Assembly (NCBI GenBank): GCA_002937455.1
Contig: PTJZ01000002.1
Location: 62,001 to 126,000 of the forward strand
Origin: Alphaproteobacteria bacterium MarineAlpha11_Bin1
GTDB taxonomy: Bacteria; Pseudomonadota; Alphaproteobacteria; MPNO01; UBA830
DNA length: 64,000 nt
Reading direction: 5' to 3'
This document shows positions 10,389 to 20,702 of the stretch, in pieces. Under the pieces are notes generated by a model. That model worked only from the letters and a program-made list of their open reading frames with translations, was not told the DNA's origin and made no database searches. Every line of letters begins with the position of its first letter. The stretch's first letter is position 1. Position numbers and translations under genes: made by a program.

Positions 10389-11910
10389 CGGTATTGTCCC
10401 CGTCCAGTTCGGCCCCGGCCATCAATAATCCCACTTCTTCCGGGGTCACGTTTTCAGCGGCCCGCGCTTCCGACAACCGCCCCCGGCAGATCACCGCAAT
10501 TCGATCAGAAATTTGGAATAACTCTTCAAGATCTTGAGAAATTACCAGCACAGCTGTTCCGGCCGCCGCCATATCGATAAGAGATTGTCGGATCGCCGCC
10601 GCGGACCCAGCATCGACCCCCCATGTCGGCTGCAAGACAACTATCACCCCAGGTTTCTGGACGATTTCCCGGCCCACAATGAATTTCTGCAAATTGCCAC
10701 CAGAGAGGCTTTTTGCGGTGTGGTTAACTCCAGGTGTCTTGACCCGAAACTCCTCTACCACTTCCTGAGCGAATTCACTCGATTCGGCAACCCCAATAAA
10801 ACCATTTTTGATTAGGTTCATCCTTGTTGCACCTGACAGGAGTCCATTCTCCCACAACGACATCTCAGACACCGCACCGTGACCCAGCCGCTCCTCCGGT
10901 ACAAGACCGAGACCGATTCTGCGTCGTTGGACTGGATCAAGCCTACCGATCTGCGTACCATCAATAGAGATCTTATTGGCTTCCGGCGCTAAAACCTCGC
11001 CTGTCAGTATTTCCATCAGTTCACGTTGACCATTTCCTGCGATTCCCGCAATGCCGACAATCTCTCCAGCCCGGACCTGTATGCAGATATCATGAAGGGC
11101 TGTGCCGTGTTGATGGGTGGATGCCGCAGTTAGGTTTCTCACTTGCAGTCGAGTTGTGCCGTCAGTTTGTCGGTCAGGTCTTTGGGGGCTCATTAAATTT
11201 TCGCCCATCATCATCTCGGCCATTGATCGGGGGGTTTCATTCGACGGTATGCAGTTCGATACGACCTCGCCCATACGCATAATGGTCGCAGTATGACAAA
11301 GCACTTTTATCTCCTCTAGCTTATGCGAAATATACAAGATCGAGACACCCTCATCCGACAAGCGACGAAGGGTTTTAAATAGTTCTTCCGCTTCCTGCGG
11401 GGTTAGAACCGACGTCGGCTCGTCCATGATCAGCAGTGTCGGATCCTGGAGAAGGCACCGTACCACCTCGATCCGCTGGCGTTCGCCAACCGACAGCGTA
11501 TGGACATGACGGTTTGGATCCAGAGGGAGCCCATACTGCGCGGAAATACTCCGAATGCGGTCAGAAAGATCCCCCTTTGTCAGTTCTGGCGAGATCCCAA
11601 GTGAAATATTCTCTTCAACCGTCATCGCCTCGAACAAGGAGAAATGCTGGAACACCATAGCTATTCCAATCTTACGTGCAGCATTGGGGTTCGATAGGCA
11701 AACTTCTTCGCCTTCCCACAACATTCGACCAGAATCGGATGTCTGAACGCCGTATATGAATTTAACGAGTGTCGATTTTCCGGCACCGTTTTCACCGAGC
11801 AATGCGTGGATTTCACCCGGCATTATTCTTAGGCTGACATTTTTATTTGCTACGACTCCGGGATAGACCTTGTTAATCCCGACCAGCTCGAGGCGGGGAG
11901 TGTCGCTCAT
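10378..11910 (-). CDS. BMP-type ABC transporter ATP-binding protein with two nucleotide-binding domains
   Basis: ATPase of the importer, 510 residues with two ABC cassettes, like NupO/YufO and sugar importers such as MglA. The first cassette has Walker A GENGAGKST (about residues 39-47), signature LSVGERQRIEV and Walker B LLIMDEPTSVLTP. The second is degenerate, as usual: its P-loop region reads GIAGNGQRE and its signature is LSGGNLQKF. It heads the transporter operon. The ATG overlaps the stop codon of a 36-codon frame upstream, so it may be translationally coupled to it. Confidence 0.93.
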   Translation of the reverse strand: MSDTPRLELVGINKVYPGVVANKNVSLRIMPGEIHALLGENGAGKSTLVKFIYGVQTSDSGRMLWEGEEVCLSNPNAARKIGIAMVFQHFSLFEAMTVEENISLGISPELTKGDLSDRIRSISAQYGLPLDPNRHVHTLSVGERQRIEVVRCLLQDPTLLIMDEPTSVLTPQEAEELFKTLRRLSDEGVSILYISHKLEEIKVLCHTATIMRMGEVVSNCIPSNETPRSMAEMMMGENLMSPQRPDRQTDGTTRLQVRNLTAASTHQHGTALHDICIQVRAGEIVGIAGIAGNGQRELMEILTGEVLAPEANKISIDGTQIGRLDPVQRRRIGLGLVPEERLGHGAVSEMSLWENGLLSGATRMNLIKNGFIGVAESSEFAQEVVEEFRVKTPGVNHTAKSLSGGNLQKFIVGREIVQKPGVIVVLQPTWGVDAGSAAAIRQSLIDMAAAGTAVLVISQDLEELFQISDRIAVICRGRLSEARAAENVTPEEVGLLMAGAELDGDNTGAG

Positions 11911-12017
11911 GCGGTTATCATCCGTTGTTTTAAATCTTCAAGCGTCGCCAAAATCGCTTGGGGTGTCGCCGGTATATCGAGACTAAGAAAGTACCTATAA
12001 TTTCCGGTCCGCGCCAC
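11907..12017 (-). pseudogene. Possible C-terminal gene remnant coupled to the transporter ATPase
   Basis: A 36-codon frame from a GTG at 12017 to a TGA that overlaps the ATPase start codon (ATGA). The product reads like a genuine protein C-terminus, ending PQAILATLEDLKQRMITA. It has no ribosome site and an in-frame stop lies just upstream of the GTG. I read it as the surviving end of a decayed upstream operon gene whose family I cannot identify. A short coupled leader peptide is the alternative. Confidence 0.3.
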
Positions 12018-12189
12018 TATATCCGGCTAATTATTTACACTAGCAGAGGTATCATAGACTCCAGCGCTTGAAGCGACCCGGTGCACGAAAGACAATATAA
12101 GGATCCTTACTATCGTCTCGAAATGTCTACTATCAAAAATGAGGAGCGCGCTTTCGAATATAACAATGCACATTATGGTGACCTACGGA
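12018..12189. other. Intergenic region upstream of the BMP operon
   Basis: Gene-free stretch that must hold the operon promoter. The only structure I see is a 12-base perfect palindrome, TAAGGATCCTTA, at 12098-12109. No riboswitch pattern was recognised. Confidence 0.35.
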
Positions 12190-12233
12190 AAATTAACTAC
12201 CCAGCCGTCTCCGGAATCTGAACGACGGCTGGG
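12190..12233 (-). terminator. Probable terminator of the nuo-to-DUF1467 array
   Basis: Perfect 10-pair stem (CCCAGCCGTC at 12200-12209 with GACGGCTGGG at 12224-12233, loop of 14). On the minus strand it is followed by TAGTTAATTTTCC, a weak T-rich tail. It lies 110 bases past the DUF1467 stop codon. The stem is clear; the poor T-tract lowers confidence. Confidence 0.55.
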
Positions 12234-12344
12234 AATGCTCTGGCTGTTTCCCGACCCGCTGAGACAGTAAAACTAGATGATATTCGACGACATATTAAAA
12301 ACGAGGGCGCGCAAAATAGCGATCCATGGAACTATGATTCTTGA

Positions 12345-12590
12345 TCAGGTACGCAAGTTAAGAGAGCCGCTGTTGATAAGAATATAAATAATCATGGTGA
12401 GGATTGCCGTGATTACTGTCGATACACCAGCTTTCAGCCATAACCTGGGCCTAATCGGCGCGCTTTCTACGTTGCCGGTTTCGACGTCTTCACCGGCTTC
12501 GTGATAGGAGCGGGCACCGACTGGTAAGCTCATAAAAAACACGAGCCACCATACGACTACGTAAACTAAAACTGCTGAAAACCAAGTCAT
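12345..12590 (-). CDS. DUF1467 family small membrane protein
   Basis: 81-residue inner-membrane protein with two predicted helices: residues 1-22 (MTWFSAVLVYVVVWWLVFFM) and about 52-72, separated by a soluble loop containing LPVGARS. This is the DUF1467 family, of unknown function, found in Alphaproteobacteria next to rnj, birA and proS. Here it follows rnj by three bases and is the last gene of the long nuo array. The proS gene normally found close to it is displaced by about 7 kb. Confidence 0.85.
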   Translation of the reverse strand: MTWFSAVLVYVVVWWLVFFMSLPVGARSYHEAGEDVETGNVESAPIRPRLWLKAGVSTVITAILTMIIYILINSGSLNLRT

Positions 12591-12593
12591 TAT

Positions 12594-14243
12594 CTAAACC
12601 CTGACGACGTGCACATTCGTCACGGGCCGCTTGCCAATACTATCGCGCAACGCTCGACGAACAGCAATGCGAGCGGCTTCTTGAACGGTACTATCGTCTC
12701 GCCTTTCCGACTTTTTCAGATCATTGACTGCATCAATCATTGCTTCAACCGCATCGCACCAGGTTTCGCCTTCGGCGTCCTCGTCAAGCACACCCAGTAC
12801 CGTTAACTGCGGCGATCCCATGAGATTCCCTTGGCTACTAATAACTACTGTTGCGACGGCTGAGCCGTTAAACCGGATACGATTCCGCTCGCGGATAACC
12901 GCACCGTTGACCGGCACCAGCCGCCGTCCATCGACCGCCAAGCGGCCAGTACTTACGTGGCCTACCACGTCTGTACCGGCATTTGATAAAGCTACCATAG
13001 TTCCGTTTTCAGCAACCTGCGAATGCGGTACCTGGCACTTGTCGGCAAGACGTTTCTGCTCCTGCAAGTGGCGTATTTCCCCATGAATTGGCACCACGAT
13101 TTTCGGCCGAACCCACTGATACATATTCATCAATTCCCTGCGCCCCGGATGCCCCGACACATGTACGAAGCCATCCTTTTCCGTGATCACATTAACGCCA
13201 AGCCGCGCAAGCTGATTCTGTATCTTTCCAATAGCAAGTTCGTTACCAGGAATTTCCCGGGACGAAAAAATCACAGTGTCTCCAGCCTCTAGAGACACGT
13301 TAGGATGCGATCCTGAGGCAATTCGGGCCAGTGCGGAGCGTGGTTCACCCTGCGACCCGGTAACCCCCATGAGAACCCTATCGGGTGGAATGAAACCGAT
13401 TTCCCGTTCCGGCACGAAAGGCTCAATATCACCAAGATAGCCGCATTCTTTTGCGATATCGACACTACGCCACAGCGAGCGGCCGACAAGTGTCGAATGG
13501 CGCCCGGTTTCCAATGCGGCCTTGTTGATTGTAAGCATCCGGGCCACATTGCTGGCGAAACTTGCCACGGCAACCCGTCCTGCGCAGTTATCAATAATTT
13601 CAACGAGGCTTTTCTGGAGTGCCGCCTCCGATCCGGCTTCGCTGTCCACAAATACATTGGTTGAATCACATACTAATGCCAGAACACCTTCATCTCCGAG
13701 TTTGCGCAGCGCTTCCGTGTCGGTGGGGCGACCAACCAGCGGTTCCGGGTCGATTTTCCAGTCCGTGGCGTGGACAATAGTTCCAGCCCCGGTCCGGATG
13801 GCGAGAATGTTGGCTTCCGGTACTGAATGAGCGGCAGGTATAAGATCAACTACGAACGGGCCGATAGCGGCGCCACCGCCAACCGGTATCACCTTCAGAT
13901 CAACTTGGTCTATGAGGTTACTCTCCTCCAGTTTACGACGGAGTAGCCCAGAGGCGAAGGGTGTTGCGTAAATTGGACAACGGATTTTTCGCCATAGGTA
14001 AGGAATCGCCCCCAGATGATCTTCGTGGGCATGTGTGATCATGAGCCCCGACAAGCGGTTTAATTGGTCGAGCACAAAGGCTGGATCAGGCGTCATTACG
14101 TCAACGCCTGGCATAGTGCCATCGCCGAACCCGATCCCCATGTCGACCATCAGCCAGTGACCACCATAGCCGTAGAGGCTCATGTTCATGCCAATTTCAC
14201 CGGCCCCACCGAGAGGGACAAACACCACTTCCTCTATAGTCAT
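12594..14243 (-). CDS. rnj: Ribonuclease J
   Basis: Metallo-beta-lactamase/beta-CASP ribonuclease with 5'-3' exonuclease and endonuclease activity on RNA. The 549-residue protein starts with FVPLGGAGEIGMNM and has the zinc motif THAHEDHLGA (HxHxDH, about residues 70-79), a third-motif histidine in IPAAHSVPEA, and the beta-CASP segment ending VHVSGHPGRRELMNMY. Its start overlaps the coaX stop by four bases. A metabolic enzyme gene sometimes found between rnj and DUF1467 in relatives is absent. Confidence 0.95.
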   Translation of the reverse strand: MTIEEVVFVPLGGAGEIGMNMSLYGYGGHWLMVDMGIGFGDGTMPGVDVMTPDPAFVLDQLNRLSGLMITHAHEDHLGAIPYLWRKIRCPIYATPFASGLLRRKLEESNLIDQVDLKVIPVGGGAAIGPFVVDLIPAAHSVPEANILAIRTGAGTIVHATDWKIDPEPLVGRPTDTEALRKLGDEGVLALVCDSTNVFVDSEAGSEAALQKSLVEIIDNCAGRVAVASFASNVARMLTINKAALETGRHSTLVGRSLWRSVDIAKECGYLGDIEPFVPEREIGFIPPDRVLMGVTGSQGEPRSALARIASGSHPNVSLEAGDTVIFSSREIPGNELAIGKIQNQLARLGVNVITEKDGFVHVSGHPGRRELMNMYQWVRPKIVVPIHGEIRHLQEQKRLADKCQVPHSQVAENGTMVALSNAGTDVVGHVSTGRLAVDGRRLVPVNGAVIRERNRIRFNGSAVATVVISSQGNLMGSPQLTVLGVLDEDAEGETWCDAVEAMIDAVNDLKKSERRDDSTVQEAARIAVRRALRDSIGKRPVTNVHVVRV

Positions 14244-15013
14244 TCGGCAGCGTTTCGGGTGTGAATACTCACCAAACCGCGCAGTGTAAGGTTACGGTCA
14301 ACCTGCCAAATAGAATCGGTTGCGGGCTCAAACATCGGCGCCAGACCGCCAGTCGCGACCACACGCAATTCTTCGCCATATTCATCGCGAATGCGTGCGA
14401 CCAAGCCTTCGATAAGACCTACATAGCCCCAATAGATCCCGGATTGCATAGCCGGCGTGGTCCGCTTGCCGATAACGGTCTGTGGTCGTTCGACAGATAC
14501 CTTAGGTAACATAGCCGCAGCCCGATGTAGTGCTTCGATCGACAAGTTAATCCCTGGTGCGATTACCCCTCCAACATAGTTACCGTCAGCATTGATAACA
14601 TCAAAGGTAGTTGCGGTACCGAAATCGAGAATGATGAGCGGTCCGCCGTATTCCTCATGCGCGGCGACTGCATTGACTAGTCGGTCGGCACCTACGGCTT
14701 CCGGCGTATCCACCAGCGCCTCGATACCAAGTGCAACGTCCGTGTCTCCGACAACTAGCGGCTCGACCTGAAAATAATTACGGCAAAGCCCTTTCAGACT
14801 AAACAGCGTATCCGGCACGACCGTTGCGATGATGCCAGAATCGACGTCTTCCGGATGCAACTTCGCCAATGCCATCAGTTGTAGCAACCAGACACCATAC
14901 TCGTCGGCGGTCTGCCTGTTATCGTTAGCCCGGCGCCACACACCGTGTTGTTTACCACCCTCGTAAAGAGCGAACACGATATTGGTGTTTCCAGAGTCTA
15001 TGGTCAGAAGCAT
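14240..15013 (-). CDS. coaX: Type III pantothenate kinase
   Basis: Phosphorylates pantothenate, the first step of coenzyme A synthesis, in the ASKHA-fold CoaX family. The 257-residue protein has the phosphate-binding LLTIDSGNTNIVFALYEG (residues 2-19), the GADRLVNAVAAHE segment (about 100-112) and LIILDFGTATTFDVI. Length matches the family. The gene starts directly after the birA stop codon and ends inside the rnj start, so birA, coaX and rnj form one unit. Confidence 0.94.
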   Translation of the reverse strand: MLLTIDSGNTNIVFALYEGGKQHGVWRRANDNRQTADEYGVWLLQLMALAKLHPEDVDSGIIATVVPDTLFSLKGLCRNYFQVEPLVVGDTDVALGIEALVDTPEAVGADRLVNAVAAHEEYGGPLIILDFGTATTFDVINADGNYVGGVIAPGINLSIEALHRAAAMLPKVSVERPQTVIGKRTTPAMQSGIYWGYVGLIEGLVARIRDEYGEELRVVATGGLAPMFEPATDSIWQVDRNLTLRGLVSIHTRNAAE

Positions 15014-15766
15014 TCAATCAGTCCGTTGAGAGAAACAAATGTCGGCGGCTGTAATGACATGACGTTTACCTCTCTTATCCGTCAAGATCAGCGCCCCATC
15101 ATCGTCAAGACCCTCGAAACAGCCTTCCACATGCCGGCCACCCGCGGATGCGGCGATGGTATCGCCGATCCCGTGCGCCGACGCAAGCCACACCGCACGC
15201 ACCGGTTCAAAACCTTTAGTCTGCCAGCGCTGATACCACTGGTCAAAATGCTGACACAGAGAAGTAGTCACGGTGTCAGGCGAAATTATCTGTCCCGATA
15301 GCTCCTTTAGACTAATCGCTGGATACCTAACCTCGTTGTCTTCGGGCGCTTCAAAGACATTTATACCGATACCCACAGCAAATCTGCCTGACTCCGCAGC
15401 CTCTATCAAGATACCCGACAGCTTGCGACTACCGCACAGGACATCGTTTGGCCATTTAAGCGCAAAACGGCACTCGGGTAGTAGGTCGGAAACGGTATCC
15501 AGAACGGCTAGGGAAGCAACAAAGGCTAATTGAGCCCCGTGCCGCAGAACCGGCAAGGTTACGCAAATTGTGGCGTGAAGATTACCAGCCGGCGATTTCC
15601 AGCGGCGATTATGTCGTCCTCTACCAGCCGTCTGGCTGCGAGAAATTATAACCAAACCATGAGGGCAGCCAGCGCGAAGCGCAGCTGCATTGGTACTATC
15701 GATTTGCTCGTATGAAATTAGTTGGTAGCCAACGGGCAGGGTCGGCCCCGACGCCGATGAAGACAC
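15014..15766 (-). CDS. birA: Biotin-[acetyl-CoA-carboxylase] ligase
   Basis: Attaches biotin to the carrier domain of acetyl-CoA carboxylase. The 250-residue protein has SQTAGRGRHNRRWKSPAGNL (the biotinyl-AMP-binding loop), ALKWPNDVLCGSRKLSGILIE and VGIGINV, all signatures of the catalytic domain. There is no N-terminal helix-turn-helix, so it is the ligase-only form without repressor function. It begins seven bases after nuoN and is part of the same array. Confidence 0.93.
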   Translation of the reverse strand: MSSSASGPTLPVGYQLISYEQIDSTNAAALRAGCPHGLVIISRSQTAGRGRHNRRWKSPAGNLHATICVTLPVLRHGAQLAFVASLAVLDTVSDLLPECRFALKWPNDVLCGSRKLSGILIEAAESGRFAVGIGINVFEAPEDNEVRYPAISLKELSGQIISPDTVTTSLCQHFDQWYQRWQTKGFEPVRAVWLASAHGIGDTIAASAGGRHVEGCFEGLDDDGALILTDKRGKRHVITAADICFSQRTD

Positions 15767-15772
15767 GACTGG

Positions 15773-17233
15773 CTATCCCGTTGCGAAAAGAGCCGCCGCG
15801 GCCTGACCGGCCCCCTCGATAATGGGTGACGGGAATATAAAGAACAGAAGCGTGAAAATTCCAGCGACCGCCATAATGACATCCACCTCGCGTCCAGCCG
15901 TCCGGTCGAAGGCTTCCTCCGGCTCGTCGAAATACATGATTTTGACAATTCTCAAATAATAAAATGCCCCAATAACACTCGTCAAAACACCGACAATCGC
16001 CAAGGTATATAATCCCTCGTTAACCGCCGCCATGAAAACATATAATTTTCCAAAGAACCCTGCTAATGGGGGAATACCCGCCATTGAGAACATGAACACG
16101 GCCATTGCGGCTGCCATGAACGGGTGATTACGAGCCAGTCCGCCAAGATCATCTATCCCCTCCACCAGTACGCCCTGCCTACGCATCGACAGCACACAGC
16201 AGAATGTTCCCACATTCATGGCAAGGTAAATAGTCATGTAAACGCCGATGCCACGAATACCCTCCTCCGACCCGGCGGCCAAGCCAACAAGTGCATATCC
16301 GACATGGCCGATCGAGCTGTAAGCCAGTAACCTTTTAATATTGGTCTGCCAGATTGCTGCAAGAGCGCCAAGCAACATTGACGCGATCGAGACGAAGATA
16401 ATGATCTGCTGCCACTGGCCAAAAAGTTCACCGAATGGTCCAGTCATTGTGCGAACTAGTAACGCGATAGCGGCAATCTTTGGTGCCACTGCAAAAAATG
16501 CCGTCACCGGAGTAGGGGCACCTTCATAAACATCGGGCGTCCACATATGGAACGGCACAGCTGAAACCTTGAATGCCAGACCAGCCAGAAGGAAAACAAG
16601 ACCGACAACGACGCCAACACCAGGGTCTGCACTCGGCCCGACGAACAAAGCTGCCAATGCGTCAAACTGAGTGGTGCCTGCAAATCCATAGATCATCGAA
16701 GCGCCGTAAAGCAGCATGCCAGATGAAAGAGCGCCAAGCACGAAATATTTAAGGCCTGCTTCAGAGGACTTAGTTGAGTCCCTCCTAAAGGCAGCGATTA
16801 CATAAAGGGCAAGACTTTGCAGCTCAAGGCCTACATATAGAGAAATTAGATCGTTAGCCGAGACCATGAGCAACATGCCAAGACTAGCAAACAGGATAAG
16901 TACCGGGAACTCGAACCGCTCGATTTCCTCGCTCGCGTTGTAGGTCATCGACATTACAACTGCGATCGCAGAACCCAGAAGCACAAGCCATTTCATAAAC
17001 CGGGCAAACTGATCTACAATAAACTGCCCGCGGAATGCAGATTCGGCGCTTTCCGGTAACAGCGACATGATGATGCCCGTGATTAATAGAGCGAGCACCG
17101 CAAGCCACGAACAGCTTCCGGTCGACCCATCCCCGCGGAAGACTCCGTAAATAAGCAGGACCATAGACATCACAGCCAACGTCAGTTCCGGCAAAACGGG
17201 ATAAAAATCGGCGGCGGTCACCATCTGGGTCAT
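15773..17233 (-). CDS. nuoN: NADH:quinone oxidoreductase subunit N
   Basis: Antiporter-like proton-pumping membrane subunit of complex I. 486 residues and about 14 helices. The key segment [17 protein letters not shown] (about residues 129-145) carries the conserved glutamate, and the Proton_antipo_M region includes [20 protein letters not shown] and [13 protein letters not shown]. Last gene of the nuo operon, six bases after nuoM. Confidence 0.96.
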   Translation of the reverse strand: MTQMVTAADFYPVLPELTLAVMSMVLLIYGVFRGDGSTGSCSWLAVLALLITGIIMSLLPESAESAFRGQFIVDQFARFMKWLVLLGSAIAVVMSMTYNASEEIERFEFPVLILFASLGMLLMVSANDLISLYVGLELQSLALYVIAAFRRDSTKSSEAGLKYFVLGALSSGMLLYGASMIYGFAGTTQFDALAALFVGPSADPGVGVVVGLVFLLAGLAFKVSAVPFHMWTPDVYEGAPTPVTAFFAVAPKIAAIALLVRTMTGPFGELFGQWQQIIIFVSIASMLLGALAAIWQTNIKRLLAYSSIGHVGYALVGLAAGSEEGIRGIGVYMTIYLAMNVGTFCCVLSMRRQGVLVEGIDDLGGLARNHPFMAAAMAVFMFSMAGIPPLAGFFGKLYVFMAAVNEGLYTLAIVGVLTSVIGAFYYLRIVKIMYFDEPEEAFDRTAGREVDVIMAVAGIFTLLFFIFPSPIIEGAGQAAAALFATG

Positions 17234-17239
17234 AACCTT

Positions 17240-18757
17240 TTAGTTTCCCGCTATGGTTGCGGATTGGAGAGCATTCATCCCAATCTCGTGCTGTTCGATT
17301 AGGTTGGCGATAGATGCATCCATCACTTCCAGAAAAGGTGCTGGCCAAACACCCATCCAGATGGTTACTAAAATCAATGGGGCAAAAATAACCATCTCTC
17401 GCCGGTTGAGGTCGAGAATTGCTTTCAGGTCATCTTTTTCCAACTTGCCAAATACGACCCGGCGATAAAGAAAAAGCATATAGGCGGCACCAAGAATAAT
17501 GCCTGTCGTCGCGAGCACCGCGACCCAAGTATTAGCTTTGAAGGCACCAACAAGGATAAGGAATTCGCCAACGAACCCGCTGGTGCCAGGCAAGCCGACC
17601 GAGGCCAACATGAAGACCATAAAAACCATTGCGTATTTCGGCATTCGTTCAACCAAGCCGCCGTACCGCGCAATCTCGCGGGTGTGCATCCGGTCGTAAA
17701 TTACCCCTACACACAGGAACAGGGCACCAGAGACGAAGCCGTGGCTGATCATCTGTACCACCGCACCCTGCACACCCTGATGCGTAAGTGTGAAAATACC
17801 AATGGTCACGAATCCCATATGCGCAACCGAGGAGTAGGCAATGAGCTTCTTCATATCCTCTTGCGCAAGCGCAACAAGCGAGGTGTAGATAACCGCAATG
17901 ATCGAGAGCGTATATATCAGTGGCGTAAAATACTCGGTGGCATAAGGCAGCATTGGAACCGAAAACCTAAGAAATCCGTATGCGCCCATTTTAAGAAGCA
18001 CACCGGCGAGGATAACCGAACCTGCAGTCGGTGCCTCGACATGAGCATCAGGCAACCAGGTATGGACGGGCCACATGGGTACTTTCACCGCGAAGCTGGC
18101 AAAGAAGGCGAGCCAAAGCCACAACTGCATACGCGGATCGATGAAAGCTTCGAGAAGCACGGGAATATCCGTTGTCTCAGCCTCGAAATAGATCGCGAGT
18201 ATGGCGATCAGCATAAGGACTGAGCCAGTCAGCGTGTACAGGAAAAACTTGAACGCGGCATAGACCCGGCGCGCACCGCCCCAGATCCCGATGATCAGAA
18301 ACATTGGGATCAGCACCGCCTCAAAGAAGATATAGAATAGCACGAAGTCTAGCGCGCAAAACATACCGATCATTAAAGTTTCTAGAACCAGAAACGCGAT
18401 CATGTATTCTTTAACTCTATGCTCTATGGCCTCCCAGCTGGCAAGGATGCAAATAGGCGTCAGGAATGTAGACAAAAGAACGAAAAATGCGGAAATACCG
18501 TCGACACCCATGTGGTAGCTGATTCCGAAGGATGGGATCCAAGCTACCTTCTCGACGAACTGGAAATCAGCTGTCGAAGTATCAAAGCCGATCCAAATAA
18601 AAGTCGACACAGCGAATGTCGCGATAGAGGTCCACAGTGCTGTCGCACGCGCATTTCGTGCGACCACCTTCTCGTCACCCCTGATAAGAAATATAGCGAG
18701 CGCGCCTATTGTAGGCAGAAACGTCGTAAGGGAAAGTATGGGCCAGCTATAAGACAT
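17240..18757 (-). CDS. nuoM: NADH:quinone oxidoreductase subunit M
   Basis: Proton-pumping antiporter-like subunit of complex I, 505 residues with about 14 helices. Recognisable segments are [20 protein letters not shown] with the conserved glutamate, [20 protein letters not shown] and [14 protein letters not shown]. It lies between nuoL and nuoN with gaps of three and six bases. Confidence 0.96.
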   Translation of the reverse strand: MSYSWPILSLTTFLPTIGALAIFLIRGDEKVVARNARATALWTSIATFAVSTFIWIGFDTSTADFQFVEKVAWIPSFGISYHMGVDGISAFFVLLSTFLTPICILASWEAIEHRVKEYMIAFLVLETLMIGMFCALDFVLFYIFFEAVLIPMFLIIGIWGGARRVYAAFKFFLYTLTGSVLMLIAILAIYFEAETTDIPVLLEAFIDPRMQLWLWLAFFASFAVKVPMWPVHTWLPDAHVEAPTAGSVILAGVLLKMGAYGFLRFSVPMLPYATEYFTPLIYTLSIIAVIYTSLVALAQEDMKKLIAYSSVAHMGFVTIGIFTLTHQGVQGAVVQMISHGFVSGALFLCVGVIYDRMHTREIARYGGLVERMPKYAMVFMVFMLASVGLPGTSGFVGEFLILVGAFKANTWVAVLATTGIILGAAYMLFLYRRVVFGKLEKDDLKAILDLNRREMVIFAPLILVTIWMGVWPAPFLEVMDASIANLIEQHEIGMNALQSATIAGN

Positions 18758-18760
18758 TTA

Positions 18761-20695
18761 TTAGCCGCCCGAACCGGCAACGAGATACCACGTTACGATT
18801 CCCGCCACACCGATGAGCATCGCAAAAGCATAGTGATAAAGGTATCCTGACTGCAACGATGCGACTTTCTGGGCAAGGTACCTTGCAGCAGCCGCGACAC
18901 CATCGGGTCCAAGCCCGTCAATCACCGCACCGTCACCATCCTTCCAGAGGTTTTTACCTAACCGGTGCGCCGGCCTGACAAAAAGGAAGTCGTATAGCTG
19001 ATCAAAATACCATTTGTTGAACAGAAATCTGTAAACGACCTGAAAACGAGTTGCGAAAATTCCTGGCAAACCTGGATTGATCATGTAGGCATAATATGCA
19101 GCAGCAATTCCAACGACCGCAACGACAATTGGAAGCAATTTAACCCACATAGGTACATGATGAGCAGCTTCTATTGGGTTGGTACCGGGTAGTACGTAAA
19201 TCGATGCTCCCCAGAATTCTTTCATGCTGTCGCCGACGAAAAATTCATAACCCCAATAACCTGAGAATAGTGCGCCAAGTGCGAGTAGCAGCAATGGCGC
19301 TATCATAACCTTTGGTGATTCGTGCACGTGAGCCAATGTCTTTTCGTCCGCCCGACTTTCACCGTGGAATGTCATGATGATCAGTCGCCACGAATAAAAC
19401 GCCGTCAGAATAGCCGCGATTATACCGAACCAGAATGCATACATGCCGGCGGTCGTATGGGCGCCGAATGCCGCCTCAAGTACAATATCCTTGGAATAAA
19501 AACCTGCGAAAAATGGAAGTCCCGCCAGAGCTAAGCTGCCTATCCACATCAGCGAATAAGTCACCGGTATCATTTTCCATATGCCGCCCATCCGGCGCAT
19601 ATCCTGTTCAGAGGACATCGCATGAATTACCGATCCAGCTCCAAGGAATAATAGCGCCTTGAAGAAGGCATGCGTGGTCAGGTGGAAAATACCCGCCGAA
19701 TACGCTGATACCCCACAGGCAAAGAACATGTACCCCAACTGGCTGCAGGTAGAGTAAGCAATCACTCGCTTTATATCCGTTTGCGTCAGTGCCACGGTCG
19801 CAGCAAACAGGCAGGTTGTCGCCCCGACGATGGTGACAACGGTCAGGGCATCCGGCGCATATTCAAAAAGCGGCGACAGTCTCGCCACCATGAAGACTCC
19901 CGCTGTTACCATAGTCGCAGCGTGAATGAGGGCAGAAACCGGTGTTGGGCCCTCCATCGCGTCAGGTAGCCAAGTATGAAGCCCAAGCTGCGCCGATTTA
20001 CCCATCGCGCCGATAAACAGCAAAATACACAACGTTGTCAGGGCGTGAGCTTCGAAACCAAGAAATTGGATCGTCGCCTCCGCTTTGCCGGGCGCCAAAG
20101 CAAAAATGGTTTCGAAACTGATAGAATTGAACATCAGGAACACGCCCATGATACCCAGTGCAAAGCCAAAATCACCAACCCGGTTCACTAGGAAGGCTTT
20201 GATAGCCGCAGCATTAGCTTCCGGTTTTTCGTACCAAAACCCGATCAACAAATAAGAACAAAGACCCACGCCCTCCCATCCGAAGAACATCTGAAGAAGG
20301 TTATCGGAAGTGACCAACATTAGCATAAAGAAAGTGAAGAAGCTGAGATAAGACATGAACCGTGGAATATGGGGGTCGTGACTCATGTATCCGATGGAAT
20401 AGATATGGACCATCGACGATACTACGGTCACAACAAACACCATTACCGCCGTCAATGTATCGAAACGAAGCGACCAGTTGACCTGAAACAACCCGGAATT
20501 GATCCATGATAATAATTCGACGGTTTGCGATTTGCCGCCGATTCCAGTCTCCACCAGGATGATGCAGCCAAAGATCGCAGACAGCAGCATACACCCGCTT
20601 GTAACAACTTGTGATCCGCGATCTCCTATCCAGCGGCCACCGAATCCAGCGATAACCGCGCCGATTAACGGCAGAAATATGGCGAGCGCGTACAC
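18761..20695 (-). CDS. nuoL: NADH:quinone oxidoreductase subunit L
   Basis: Largest antiporter-like subunit of complex I, 644 residues. It has the LQMFFGWEGVGLCSYLLIGF segment, HTWLPDAMEGPTPVSALIHA, YSTCSQLGYMFFACG and the long C-terminal region forming the lateral helix along the membrane arm. The length is typical for Alphaproteobacteria. It follows nuoK by seven bases. Confidence 0.96.
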   Translation of the reverse strand: MYALAIFLPLIGAVIAGFGGRWIGDRGSQVVTSGCMLLSAIFGCIILVETGIGGKSQTVELLSWINSGLFQVNWSLRFDTLTAVMVFVVTVVSSMVHIYSIGYMSHDPHIPRFMSYLSFFTFFMLMLVTSDNLLQMFFGWEGVGLCSYLLIGFWYEKPEANAAAIKAFLVNRVGDFGFALGIMGVFLMFNSISFETIFALAPGKAEATIQFLGFEAHALTTLCILLFIGAMGKSAQLGLHTWLPDAMEGPTPVSALIHAATMVTAGVFMVARLSPLFEYAPDALTVVTIVGATTCLFAATVALTQTDIKRVIAYSTCSQLGYMFFACGVSAYSAGIFHLTTHAFFKALLFLGAGSVIHAMSSEQDMRRMGGIWKMIPVTYSLMWIGSLALAGLPFFAGFYSKDIVLEAAFGAHTTAGMYAFWFGIIAAILTAFYSWRLIIMTFHGESRADEKTLAHVHESPKVMIAPLLLLALGALFSGYWGYEFFVGDSMKEFWGASIYVLPGTNPIEAAHHVPMWVKLLPIVVAVVGIAAAYYAYMINPGLPGIFATRFQVVYRFLFNKWYFDQLYDFLFVRPAHRLGKNLWKDGDGAVIDGLGPDGVAAAARYLAQKVASLQSGYLYHYAFAMLIGVAGIVTWYLVAGSGG

Positions 20696-20702
20696 CTAGC
20701 CT

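Noticed and set aside
11911..12189. Possible purine riboswitch upstream of the BMP transporter
   Set aside because: I looked for the conserved purine-riboswitch core on the minus strand and did not find it.
17684..18223. 179-codon plus-strand open frame
   Set aside because: Lies antisense inside nuoM, rich in Arg, His and Asn without domain sequence; a shadow of the real gene.
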